Below, one piece after another: positions 19,448-27,390 of a DNA stretch of 64,000 nt. Source of the DNA: Hydrogenophaga sp. (lineage in GTDB: Bacteria; Pseudomonadota; Gammaproteobacteria; Burkholderiales; Burkholderiaceae_C); the NCBI RefSeq assembly GCF_011390835.1, contig NZ_JAABRQ010000015.1:37301-101300 (forward strand), in the 5' to 3' direction. The notes beneath the pieces were generated by a model. The model saw only the letters and a program-made list of their open reading frames with translations, ran no database searches and was not told where the DNA came from. The first letter of the stretch is position 1. Each line of letters opens with the position of its first letter. The translations under genes and the position numbers were made by a program.

Positions 19448-19803
19448 GGCACTTCCCCGCCGATCACCACCGCCCACACTGCGCGCAAGCCGGTGAACAG
19501 AAGAAGCAGACCAAAGACGCGCGCCCCCCACAGCGCCGGACGAGCGCCGACACCCCACCATTCCCGAGCAATGTTGGCCATACCGACCGGCACGTGCACC
19601 GCACAGGCCAGGACAAAGACCCCATAAAAGGCGCCGAAGCTCCAGCTGCCGCGTGTGCGACCCAGAATCTCGGCCGCACTCAGGCCCCCGCGCACGGCGT
19701 AAATCATGACCGCCAAGTGCACCAGCACACACAGCGCCAGCACCATCGCACTGATGCGCTGCAAGTACCAGCGTTTGGCTTCGGCAATTGCGGAGGCACT
19801 CAC
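19444..19803 (-). CDS. Second SDH-like membrane anchor subunit (SdhD-like)
   Basis: 119 residues with three membrane helices, starting at GTG 19803 with a GGAG ribosome site eight bases before it. It begins SASAIAEAKRWYLQRISAM, like quinone-site helices of SDH anchors, and has His in VLVHLAVMIY and ACAVHVPVGMAN as possible heme ligands. The reading frame opens further upstream but enters the SdhB-like gene in another frame. It lies 28 bases after the iron-sulfur subunit gene and is coupled to the SdhC-like gene by an ATGA overlap. Confidence 0.78.
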   Translation of the reverse strand: MSASAIAEAKRWYLQRISAMVLALCVLVHLAVMIYAVRGGLSAAEILGRTRGSWSFGAFYGVFVLACAVHVPVGMANIAREWWGVGARPALWGARVFGLLLLFTGLRAVWAVVIGGEVP

Positions 19804-19831
19804 GGCAGCCACTCCATGAGGTGAACCCTGG

Positions 19832-20581
19832 TCACAGCTGCCCCCGCACCGCGGCTCTGCCCACCGCGCGCTTGAGCCCGGCAATCGACAAGGTGGGAGA
19901 CAGGTGCTTCGGGCAGTTTTCCGTGCACGACCCTTGTGTGTGGCAGGCATGGCAACCGGCGTCGCCAGCGACCGCACGCAGGCGCTCGCGCTGCTGCACG
20001 TCCCGCACATCGTTGACCAGGGTCCAGGCCCGGTTCATCGCTGCAGGACCAAGGTAGTCGGGTCGCCAGCCGACCACGTCGCAAGAGGCATAACACACGG
20101 CACAACCGATGCATTCAATGCCGGCGTTGGCGGCGACACGCTCGGCCGAGGCCGGCGCCACCTGCGCAAAATCGTCATGGCGGGTGCGGTCACCCTGGAA
20201 CTGGCCCTTGGCAGCGGCCCACTTGTCGAAAAACACTGTCATGTCGGTGACGAGGTCCTTGACCAACGGCAGGTTGGCCAAAGGCGCGACCTCGATCCCA
20301 CCCTGCGCATCGACCACCTTGGCCACGTGGGTGCGGCAGGTCCAGCGCGCCTTGCCGTTGACCGTCATCGCACACGAACCACACATGCCGACACGGCAGG
20401 CAAAGCGATAGCCCAGGGAAGGCTCAAGATGCTTCTGGATGTAGGAGATCACGTCCAGCACCGTCTGGCTGGCCTGGCGCGGCACTTCGTAGTGGCTGAA
20501 CTCACCATCGGCGCGCCCGCGCCATACCGAGACCTTCAGGGGCAACGCACTGGCGGAGGAAAGAGAGGGCGAGGTGTCCAT
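19832..20581 (-). CDS. Succinate dehydrogenase/fumarate reductase-like iron-sulfur subunit (SdhB-like)
   Basis: 249 residues. The [2Fe-2S] site is CRVGMCGSC plus a later Cys in WTCRTHV; the second domain has CIGCAVCYASCDV and CHACHTQGSCTENCPKH for the [4Fe-4S] and [3Fe-4S] clusters. It carries electrons from the flavoprotein to the membrane subunits. I chose the ATG at 20581 because AGGA lies eight bases upstream; an ATG at 20590 is also possible. It is the first gene of the cluster, facing a LysR regulator across 117 bases. Confidence 0.9.
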   Translation of the reverse strand: MDTSPSLSSASALPLKVSVWRGRADGEFSHYEVPRQASQTVLDVISYIQKHLEPSLGYRFACRVGMCGSCAMTVNGKARWTCRTHVAKVVDAQGGIEVAPLANLPLVKDLVTDMTVFFDKWAAAKGQFQGDRTRHDDFAQVAPASAERVAANAGIECIGCAVCYASCDVVGWRPDYLGPAAMNRAWTLVNDVRDVQQRERLRAVAGDAGCHACHTQGSCTENCPKHLSPTLSIAGLKRAVGRAAVRGQL

Positions 20582-20624
20582 GCCGGCCATCCTAGGGACG
20601 GCGATTCCAAAAGAAAAGCCATTT

Positions 20625-20643
20625 TTTATGGGTTTGAGATAAA
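20625..20643. promoter_or_regulatory. Candidate LysR-type operator (inverted repeat with T-N11-A)
   Basis: In the divergent space between the SdhB-like gene and the LysR gene there is TTTAT-N9-ATAAA, a perfect 5-base dyad containing a T-N11-A core (20627 to 20639), the usual LysR-type site. The surrounding stretch 20610-20662 is clearly richer in A and T than the flanking genes, as expected for a shared promoter. The site is predicted only. Confidence 0.5.
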
Positions 20644-20698
20644 GTTTTTCTTTAGAATAATGGGCATCGCCATCCTGCTTGATCATGGACAAGCCACC

Positions 20699-21577
20699 AT
20701 GCCTTCGATCCGCAACCTCAAGACGTTTCTCGCGGTGGCACGCCATGGCAGCTTCGTGGCAGCGGGCCACGAGATCGGCCTGACCGCGGCAGCCGTTGGC
20801 CTGCAGATCCGGGGCCTGGAGAACGAGCTGCGACAGCAGCTGTTCGACCGCAGTGGCCGCTCCATCGTGCTCAACACCGCCGGGCGTGCCATGCTGGCAC
20901 CGATGGCCGACATCGTGGCGCGGTTCGACGCGCTGGCACCACCCGAGCAGGGCGAGTCCCTGAGCGGCAAACTCGTGATGGGCGCACTGGTGTCGGCGCT
21001 GATGGGCAGCTTTGCCGACTGCCTGCTGTCGCTCACGATCCAGAACCCGGCCCTGGACGTCAAGCTCTTTTCTGGACTGTCGGCCGACTTCACGCGCCGC
21101 GTGGAAATGGGCGAACTCGACGCGGCCGTGGTTGCGCAGCCGCCTTTTCGGCTCCCCACCAGCCTGGTCTGGACCTCGCTCTACGACGAGCCCATGGTGC
21201 TGATCGTGCCGCGACAGCCGCGTTTTTCGATCGCCGAAGCACCACTGACCATCTTGCGCGAGAGTCCGTTCCTGCGCTTCGACCGACAGGCCTGGACCGG
21301 TCATCTGGTCGACAAAGTGCTGACTCAGGCGGGCGCTACCGTGCGCGAAGGCATGGAGCTGAACTCGGTTGAGGCCATCCTGGCTTTGGTTCGACAGGGC
21401 TTTGGCGTGTCCATCGTGCCCAAGCTGGCTAACTTGCAATGGTCGCGCGACCGCGCCTTGCGCCTGATCACACTGCCCGGTGTCGACGTGCAACGCCATG
21501 TGGGTCTGCTGGAGCGACGCGAACACAGCCGCGGCCGCGTCACCGCCGCGATCATGGACTACTTCGCAGCACGTTAG
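20699..21577 (+). CDS. LysR-family transcriptional regulator
   Basis: 292 residues. The N-terminal winged helix-turn-helix reads LKTFLAVARHGSFVAAGHEIGLTAAAV, with the family's LENELRQQLFDRSGR just after it. The remaining 200 residues form the effector-binding domain. The start at 20699 places the HTH in the usual position; an in-frame ATG at 20660 would add 13 residues and is less likely. It is divergent from the SDH-like cluster, so it probably senses that pathway's substrate or intermediate and controls the shared promoter region. Confidence 0.92.
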   Translation: MPSIRNLKTFLAVARHGSFVAAGHEIGLTAAAVGLQIRGLENELRQQLFDRSGRSIVLNTAGRAMLAPMADIVARFDALAPPEQGESLSGKLVMGALVSALMGSFADCLLSLTIQNPALDVKLFSGLSADFTRRVEMGELDAAVVAQPPFRLPTSLVWTSLYDEPMVLIVPRQPRFSIAEAPLTILRESPFLRFDRQAWTGHLVDKVLTQAGATVREGMELNSVEAILALVRQGFGVSIVPKLANLQWSRDRALRLITLPGVDVQRHVGLLERREHSRGRVTAAIMDYFAAR

Positions 21578-21664
21578 GGGCAGAGCGCCGTCCGCTTCGG
21601 TAACCCAGTCAGGCGCAGGCCTGTGCTGCGCCCCTTCCCGTCCATCAGCCTGGTGTGGGTTCGT

Positions 21665-21693
21665 TTGATGAAAGAGTAGCCCCCACCTACAAT
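21665..21693 (+). promoter_or_regulatory. Sigma70-like promoter before the second glycine riboswitch
   Basis: TTGATG and TACAAT are separated by exactly 17 bases, close to the TTGACA/TATAAT consensus. The -10 box ends about ten bases before the first aptamer, which fits transcription starting at the riboswitch. Confidence 0.7.
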
Positions 21694-21702
21694 CAACCAT
21701 CG

Positions 21703-21882
21703 ATCGGGAGAGACTGCGTTGAATCGCAGCGCCGAAGGAGCAACCGCCCCGGAAACTCTCAGGCAAAAGGACCGGTCGACGCATTGATCTCTGAAGAGCA
21801 GCCGGCTTCGTCAGTCGGCGCACCGCAGGAGCAAGCAGCGCCCGGGCGCGCTGTGAATCTCTCAGGTTCCAAACAGAGGGGG
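21703..21882 (+). promoter_or_regulatory. Tandem glycine riboswitch upstream of the DadA-like gene
   Basis: The first aptamer runs from CGGGAGAGACTG through GCGCCGAAGGAGCAA to AACTCTCAGGCAAAAGGACCG. The second, more degenerate at its 5' side (TCTGAAGAGCAG), continues through GCACCGCAGGAGCAA to GAATCTCTCAGGTTCCAAACAGAGGGGG. The core blocks match the gcvT RNA. It ends about 60 bases before the start of the downstream gene and implies control by glycine of that amino-acid dehydrogenase. Confidence 0.9.
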
Positions 21883-21940
21883 CGTGTGCCGCACATATTG
21901 CGTGGCGCACTCCACCCTTCTGACGCTTTGGAGCCTTTCC

Positions 21941-23233
21941 ATGCAAAAGCAATCGATCGCCGTCATCGGCGGCGGCATCACCGGTGTCACCACCGCCTAC
22001 GCGCTGGCCAAGTGCGGCTTTCAGGTCACCCTGTTCGAGCAGCACCGCTACGCTGCGATGGAAACCTCGTTCGCCAACGGCGGCCAGCTGTCGGCCTCCA
22101 ACGCCGAGGTGTGGAACCACACGTCCACCATCCTCAAGGGCATGAAGTGGATGCTGAAGAACGATGCACCGCTGCTGGTCAACCCCAAGCCGAGCTGGCA
22201 CAAGCTCTCGTGGTTCGCAGAGTTCATCGCCCAGATCCCGAGGTACGAGCAAAACACCATCGCCACCACCCAGCTGGCGATCGCCGCACGCAACCACCTG
22301 TTTGCCTGGGCCGAGGCTGAGGGCGTAGATTTTGATCTGAAGCGCCAGGGCGTCCTGCACATCTACCGCGACAAGAGAGGCTTCGATCACGCGACCAAGG
22401 TGTCCCGGCTGCTCGCGCAAGGCGGCCTGGAGCGACGCACCGTCACACCGCAAGAGATGCGCGCCATCGAGCCTACCCTGGCCGGCAACTATTACGGCGG
22501 CTTCTTCACCGAAAGCGACGCCACCGGCGACATCCACAAGTTCACCGTGGGTCTGGCCGCAGCCGCCCAGCGCTTGGGCGTGAACTGCCTCTATGGGCAA
22601 GACGTGCAGCGCCTGCACAGCGACGGCCAGCACGCCACCGTGGTATCCAAATACGACGCGGGTGAACACATGCACCGGTTCGACAGCCTCGTGGTCTGCG
22701 CCGGCACCACCAGCCGCGACCTGGCCGCGCAACTCGGCGACCGCGTGAACGTGTATCCGGTCAAGGGTTACTCCATCACCGTGAACCTGACCGACGAGCA
22801 GTGCCAGGGAGCCGCGCCCACCGTGAGCCTGCTCGACGACGAAACCAAGCTCGTCACCAGCCGCCTCGGCATCGACCGCTTCCGCGTCGCCGGAACAGCC
22901 GAATTCAACGGCGCCAACCGCGATATCCGGGCCGACCGCGTCCGCCCACTGACCGAATGGGTCAACCAGTGTTTCCCTGGCATCAATACACGTCAGGTGG
23001 TTCCCTGGGCCGGCCTGCGCCCCATGCTGCCCAACATGATGCCGCGCGTGGGTGCGGGCAAACGCCCCAACGTCTTCTACAACACCGGTCACGGCCACCT
23101 GGGCTGGACCCTAGCCGCCGTCACAGCCGACATGGTGGCCGAGCAGGTGCTGCAGTTCCACCGACAGATCGGCGGGCAAGCGAAGCCGGCCGCCGTCATC
23201 GCCCGGCGGCCAGGGCCATTCGTTGCCCCGTAA
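21941..23233 (+). CDS. DadA-like FAD-dependent D-amino acid dehydrogenase / glycine oxidase-like
   Basis: 430 residues. FAD binding is shown by SIAVIGGGITGVTTAYALAKCG at the N-terminus; the family's FEQHRYAAMETSFANGGQLS follows, and GHGHLGWTLAAVTADMVAEQV closes the C-terminus, as in DadA. DadA oxidatively deaminates D-amino acids and passes electrons to the respiratory chain. The glycine riboswitch suggests that glycine, or a compound giving glycine, is the relevant substrate here. An upstream extension to 21884 enters the riboswitch and is not the start. The next gene begins nine bases after the stop. Confidence 0.9.
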   Translation: MQKQSIAVIGGGITGVTTAYALAKCGFQVTLFEQHRYAAMETSFANGGQLSASNAEVWNHTSTILKGMKWMLKNDAPLLVNPKPSWHKLSWFAEFIAQIPRYEQNTIATTQLAIAARNHLFAWAEAEGVDFDLKRQGVLHIYRDKRGFDHATKVSRLLAQGGLERRTVTPQEMRAIEPTLAGNYYGGFFTESDATGDIHKFTVGLAAAAQRLGVNCLYGQDVQRLHSDGQHATVVSKYDAGEHMHRFDSLVVCAGTTSRDLAAQLGDRVNVYPVKGYSITVNLTDEQCQGAAPTVSLLDDETKLVTSRLGIDRFRVAGTAEFNGANRDIRADRVRPLTEWVNQCFPGINTRQVVPWAGLRPMLPNMMPRVGAGKRPNVFYNTGHGHLGWTLAAVTADMVAEQVLQFHRQIGGQAKPAAVIARRPGPFVAP

Positions 23234-23242
23234 GATCGACCG

Positions 23243-25198
23243 GTGAACACAACGCCAGCCGCCAGCCCCAGCCATGCCTTGCGCGTGCTGAGCCTCATCC
23301 CGCCGATGACCCAGCTCAACACGCCCTACCCGTCAACCGCCTACCTCACTGGTTTTCTGCGCTCGCGCGGCATCGACGCGGTGCAGGACGACCTGGCGCT
23401 GGCGCTGGTGTTGCACGTGTTCACGCCAGCCGGACTGGAGGCAGTGAAGAGGCGCGCGCTGGAGCAGCCCGAGGCGGAGCGTTCGGCCAGCGTGCATGCG
23501 TTTCTCGACCAGTTCGCTGCCTACTGCGCCACCATCGGCCCGGTGATCCGCTTCCTGCAAGGCGGGGACTCCACCCTGGCGCACCGCATCGCCGCGCGCG
23601 GCCTGCTGCCCGAAGGACCACGTTTCGCCGCGTTGGATGTGTACGAAGACGTTGAGCTGGGCGATGGCGGCGGTGAGGATCCGCTGGCCTGGGCCTTTGG
23701 CGCCTTGGGCGTGCAGGACAAGGCTCGCCACCTCGCCACGCTGTACCTGAATGACCTCGCTGATGTGCTGCGCGACGCGGTGGACGAACGCTTTGAATTC
23801 GTGCGCTACGCAGAGTCGCTGGCCAGCAGCCAGCCCACCTTCGAGCCCCTGGCGACGGCGCTGGCTGCTCCCCCTACGCTGATCGACGATTGGCTGGCCG
23901 AGCTCACGCGGGCCACGGTGGAGCAGCACAAGCCCACATTGGTGTTGCTCTCGGTGCCCTTTCCTGGCTCGGTCTACGCCGCGCTGCGCATGGGCCAGAC
24001 CATCAAGACTACGTTCCCGGACGTGAAGATCGCGCTCGGCGGCGGTTATGTGAACACCGAGCTGCGCGAACTCGCCGAACCGCGCGTGTTCGACTTCGTG
24101 GACTACGTGACGCTCGATTCCGGCGAGCGCCCGCTGCTCTCGTTGATCGAACACCTGAGCGGTCAGCGCGGACCGCAGCGACTCTTGCGCACCTTTGTGC
24201 GCAACAGCGAAGGCAAGGTGAAGTACATCAATCTCACCGAGCCCGACATCCCGTTCGAAGACGTGGGCACCGCAACCTGGGACGGCTTACCGCTCGCAAA
24301 GTACCTGAGCCTTCTCGACATGCTCAACCCCATGCACCGCCTGTGGAGCGACGGCCGCTGGAATAAGCTCACCGTGGCCCACGGCTGCTATTGGAAGAAG
24401 TGCAGCTTCTGCGACGTGAGCCTGGACTACATCGGGCGCTACGAGACCGCCACCGCAGAAAAGCTGGCCGACCGCATCCAGCGCATCGTGGAGGAGACCG
24501 GCCAGACCGGCTTTCACTTCGTCGACGAAGCCGCGCCGCCCAAAGCGCTCAAGGCGCTGGCGCAAGAGCTGATTCGTCGCGATTTGCAGATCAGCTGGTG
24601 GGGCAACATTCGGTTCGAGAAAACCTTCACGCCCGAGCTGGCCGAGCTGCTGGCGCAAAGCGGCTGCATCGCCATGAGCGGCGGGCTGGAGGTGGCGAGC
24701 GACCGGTTGCTGACCCTGATGAAAAAAGGCGTGAGCGTGGAGCAGGTGGCGCGCGTGACCAAGGGTTTTTCCGACGCCGGCATTCTGGTGCACGCCTACC
24801 TGATGTACGGCTTCCCCACGCAGACCGTGCAAGACACGGTGGACGCCCTCGAATACGTGCGCCAGCTGTTCGAACACGGGTGCATTCAGAGCGGCTTCTT
24901 CCACCGCTTCAGCTGCACCGTGCACTCACCGGTCGGTCAAAACCCGGCGGACTACGGCGTGCAACTCATCCCGCTGCCGCCCATCACCTTCGCCAAGAAC
25001 GACATCGGATTTGTCGATCCCTCAGGCGTCGACCACGATGCATTGGGCATCGGCCTGCGCAAGGCGCTCTACAACTACATGCACGGCCTGTGCGTGGAAG
25101 ACGATGTGCGGCGCTGGTTTGAACACCTGCCGGGCAAGGTGCCCAAGCCCACCGTGAGCCGGCACAAGATCGGCAAGGCGCTGCAGCAGCGCCCTTGA
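23243..25198 (+). CDS. B12-binding-domain-type radical SAM protein with CX4CX2C motif
   Basis: 651 residues from a GTG start. The N-terminal part (SLIPPMTQLNTPYPSTAYLTGFLRSRG and LGGGYVNTELREL) looks like the Rossmann domain of cobalamin-binding radical SAM enzymes, though the DxHxxG cobalamin motif is absent. The radical SAM cluster cysteines are Cys382, Cys387 and Cys390 in CYWKKCSFC, i.e. CX4CX2C and not the standard CX3CX2C. Downstream, FVDEAAPPKALKAL and SGGLEVASDRLL fit the TIM-barrel. It starts nine bases after the DadA-like gene and probably shares its riboswitch. The reaction is unknown. Confidence 0.85.
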   Translation: MNTTPAASPSHALRVLSLIPPMTQLNTPYPSTAYLTGFLRSRGIDAVQDDLALALVLHVFTPAGLEAVKRRALEQPEAERSASVHAFLDQFAAYCATIGPVIRFLQGGDSTLAHRIAARGLLPEGPRFAALDVYEDVELGDGGGEDPLAWAFGALGVQDKARHLATLYLNDLADVLRDAVDERFEFVRYAESLASSQPTFEPLATALAAPPTLIDDWLAELTRATVEQHKPTLVLLSVPFPGSVYAALRMGQTIKTTFPDVKIALGGGYVNTELRELAEPRVFDFVDYVTLDSGERPLLSLIEHLSGQRGPQRLLRTFVRNSEGKVKYINLTEPDIPFEDVGTATWDGLPLAKYLSLLDMLNPMHRLWSDGRWNKLTVAHGCYWKKCSFCDVSLDYIGRYETATAEKLADRIQRIVEETGQTGFHFVDEAAPPKALKALAQELIRRDLQISWWGNIRFEKTFTPELAELLAQSGCIAMSGGLEVASDRLLTLMKKGVSVEQVARVTKGFSDAGILVHAYLMYGFPTQTVQDTVDALEYVRQLFEHGCIQSGFFHRFSCTVHSPVGQNPADYGVQLIPLPPITFAKNDIGFVDPSGVDHDALGIGLRKALYNYMHGLCVEDDVRRWFEHLPGKVPKPTVSRHKIGKALQQRP

Positions 25199-25213
25199 AA
25201 CCGGCGCACCGGC

Positions 25214-25867
25214 TCAGCCGGCTGCGATCTGGCGCAAGGCCTGTTCAAACACCGCCGCCGGCTGGCCGCCGGAAATCAGGTGGCGGTCGTTGATGATGAC
25301 GGCAGGCACCGAGTGGATGCCGTGGCTGGTCCAGAATTGCTCGCGCTCGCGCACCTCGGCAGCAAATTCGTCGCTGGCCAGGATGTCACGGGCTCGCTCG
25401 GCGTCCAGCCCCACCGAGTCGACGGCAGCGGCCAGCACCTCGGGGGAGGACATGTTTTCAGCCCGGCCGTGGCAAGCGGCCAGCAGCGCCTTCTTCAGCG
25501 CGTACTGCTGGCCCGGGTCGCCTTCCACCTCGGCCCAGTGCAGCAGACGGTGGGCGTCAAAGGTGTTCCACACGCGGCCACGGCCTTCGGCCTTGAAGGT
25601 GAAGCCCACTTCGGCGCCGCGCTGGCGGATGGTCTCGCGGATCTGCGACTGCTGCGCTGGCGTGGAGCCGTACTTCTGCGTCAGGTGTTCGCTCGCGTCC
25701 TGGCCCTCGGGCGCCATTTGAGGGTTGAGCTCGAACGGCTGGAAATGCAGGTCGGCGCTCACGGTGCCCTGCAGGTTGTGCAGAGCTTGTTCCAGTGCGC
25801 CCAGTCCAACGGCGCACCAGGGGCAGGTAACGTCGGACACAAAATCGATTTTGAGTGAAGTGGTCAT
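25214..25867 (-). CDS. DsbA-family oxidoreductase, FrnE-like
   Basis: 217 residues, no signal peptide, so cytoplasmic. The thioredoxin-fold active site CPWC lies at 15-18 (FVSDVTCPWCAVGL), and the cis-Pro region SVPAVIINDRHLISGGQP is near the C-terminus. This matches the FrnE/2-hydroxychromene-2-carboxylate isomerase-like DsbA group. The start at 25867 (MTTSLK) is better than the longer frame that runs into the space before aroE. It is convergent with the radical SAM gene (15-base gap) and divergent from aroE. Confidence 0.9.
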   Translation of the reverse strand: MTTSLKIDFVSDVTCPWCAVGLGALEQALHNLQGTVSADLHFQPFELNPQMAPEGQDASEHLTQKYGSTPAQQSQIRETIRQRGAEVGFTFKAEGRGRVWNTFDAHRLLHWAEVEGDPGQQYALKKALLAACHGRAENMSSPEVLAAAVDSVGLDAERARDILASDEFAAEVREREQFWTSHGIHSVPAVIINDRHLISGGQPAAVFEQALRQIAAG

Positions 25868-25935
25868 CGTCAGATGGTAGGCAAGTTCGCGCAACTCTGC
25901 TGGGCGACAATGGCGATTTGCCGCCACACGCCACC

Positions 25936-26757
25936 ATGACCGACCGCTATGCCGTCATCGGCCACCCCATCGCCCACAGCCAGTCGCCGCGCATCCACAG
26001 CCTGTTTGCCCAGGCCACAGGGCAGGCGATGGCCTACACCGCCATCGAAGCGCCGCTGGACGGTTTCGCAGATACCGTGCGCAGTTTCATGGCAGAAGGT
26101 GGACGCGGCGTGAACGTCACGCTGCCGTTCAAACTGCAGGCTTTTCAGATCGCGACCGACCCGATGGAGAGCGCCCGGCTGGCAGGTGCGGCCAACGCGC
26201 TGCGCTTTGAAGGCGACCGTATCCGGGCCGAAAACTTCGACGGTGTCGGCCTGGTGCGCGACATTCAACACAACCTGGCCATGCCGCTGGCGGGCAGGCG
26301 CGTGCTGATCTGCGGCGCGGGCGGTGCCACGCGCGGCGCGCTGCTGCCGCTGGCGCAATGCCGACCCGCTGTGCTCGCGGTGGCCAACCGCACCGCCGAC
26401 ACTGCTCACCAGCTGCGGCGCGACTTTGCTGCCCGCATCGATCTGCAGACCGGTGGCTACGACAGCCTGCCGGGTGAGACGTTTGACGTGGTGATCAACG
26501 CCACCTCCACCGGCCTGTCACAAACCCCGCTGCCCTTGCCCGCTGGCCTGTTTGCGTCAGGCGCGCTGGCCTATGAAATGGTCTATGGCAAAGGGCTCAC
26601 CCCGTTCCTGCGACAGGCGCAGGCCGCTGGCGTGACCCGCCTGGCCGACGGCGTGGGCATGCTCGTGGAACAGGCGGCCGAGGCCTTCGACTGGTGGCGC
26701 GGCGTGCGCCCGGCCACGGCGCCAGTCATCCAGCAGCTCACTGTGTCATTGGCCTGA
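25936..26757 (+). CDS. aroE: Shikimate dehydrogenase
   Basis: 273 residues, standard AroE length. The substrate-binding SQSPRIH and NVTLPFK (with the catalytic Lys) are present, followed by the NADPH-binding [12 protein letters not shown] and the C-terminal [13 protein letters not shown]. It reduces 3-dehydroshikimate to shikimate in aromatic amino-acid synthesis. aroQ follows 115 bases downstream on the same strand, and aroC lies at 29,738-30,847, so three shikimate-pathway genes sit within 5 kb. Confidence 0.95.
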   Translation: MTDRYAVIGHPIAHSQSPRIHSLFAQATGQAMAYTAIEAPLDGFADTVRSFMAEGGRGVNVTLPFKLQAFQIATDPMESARLAGAANALRFEGDRIRAENFDGVGLVRDIQHNLAMPLAGRRVLICGAGGATRGALLPLAQCRPAVLAVANRTADTAHQLRRDFAARIDLQTGGYDSLPGETFDVVINATSTGLSQTPLPLPAGLFASGALAYEMVYGKGLTPFLRQAQAAGVTRLADGVGMLVEQAAEAFDWWRGVRPATAPVIQQLTVSLA

Positions 26758-26872
26758 GCCGGCGCTTCGGCTTGCATCAGCGCGGAGCAAGTCGCTGGAC
26801 ACCAGGCTGACCATCGCGGGGCCACACCTATACTTGTGCAGCACCGACACCAGACCGCCACAGGCCACCGCC

Positions 26873-27331
26873 ATGAAGACCCTGCTCATCCTCAACGGAC
26901 CCAACCTCAACCTGCTGGGCACGCGCGAGCCTGCCGTTTACGGCGCGACCACCTTGGCCGATCTGCAGGCGCGCTGCGAGGCCGATGGCCAGCGACTCGG
27001 GCTTGCGGTCGAGTGCTTTCAGAGCAACCATGAAGGCGCGCTGATCGACCAGATCCACGAAGCCGGCCGGCGCTTCGCGACCGGCGAGTTGGTGGGCGTT
27101 GTCTTCAACCCCGGCGCCTTCACCCACACCTCGGTGGCGCTGTTCGACGCCATTCAGGGTGTCAAGCCCCTGCCGGTGATCGAAGTGCACATCTCCAACG
27201 TGCACGCGCGTGAACCTTTCCGCCACCATTCCTACGTGTCGCCCGCTGCCGCTGGCATCGTGGTGGGGTTCGGCATAGATGGCTACCGGCTCGCCATCGA
27301 AGGCCTGGCGTGCCAGGCTGCCGCCGCCTGA
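26873..27331 (+). CDS. aroQ: Type II 3-dehydroquinate dehydratase
   Basis: 152 residues. The type II signature [17 protein letters not shown] opens the protein, catalytic Tyr is at about 23 (AVYGATTL), and the conserved histidines lie in [12 protein letters not shown] and [18 protein letters not shown]. The enzyme dehydrates 3-dehydroquinate to 3-dehydroshikimate, the substrate of the adjacent aroE product. The frame is open upstream to 26834, but the ATG at 26873 gives the family N-terminus. Confidence 0.96.
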   Translation: MKTLLILNGPNLNLLGTREPAVYGATTLADLQARCEADGQRLGLAVECFQSNHEGALIDQIHEAGRRFATGELVGVVFNPGAFTHTSVALFDAIQGVKPLPVIEVHISNVHAREPFRHHSYVSPAAAGIVVGFGIDGYRLAIEGLACQAAAA

Positions 27332-27390
27332 GTCCTCCGCGCGACAGCAGCGGGCGGTGATGGCGCGGCCGCGCGCCGCACAATCGCCCG

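Noticed and set aside
19832..23098. A 1,088-codon open frame on the minus strand across the SdhB-like gene, the LysR gene, the riboswitch and the DadA-like gene
   Set aside because: Only its last 250 codons (SdhB-like) show protein character; the rest is antisense to well-supported genes and reads as His/Gln/Arg-rich shadow sequence.
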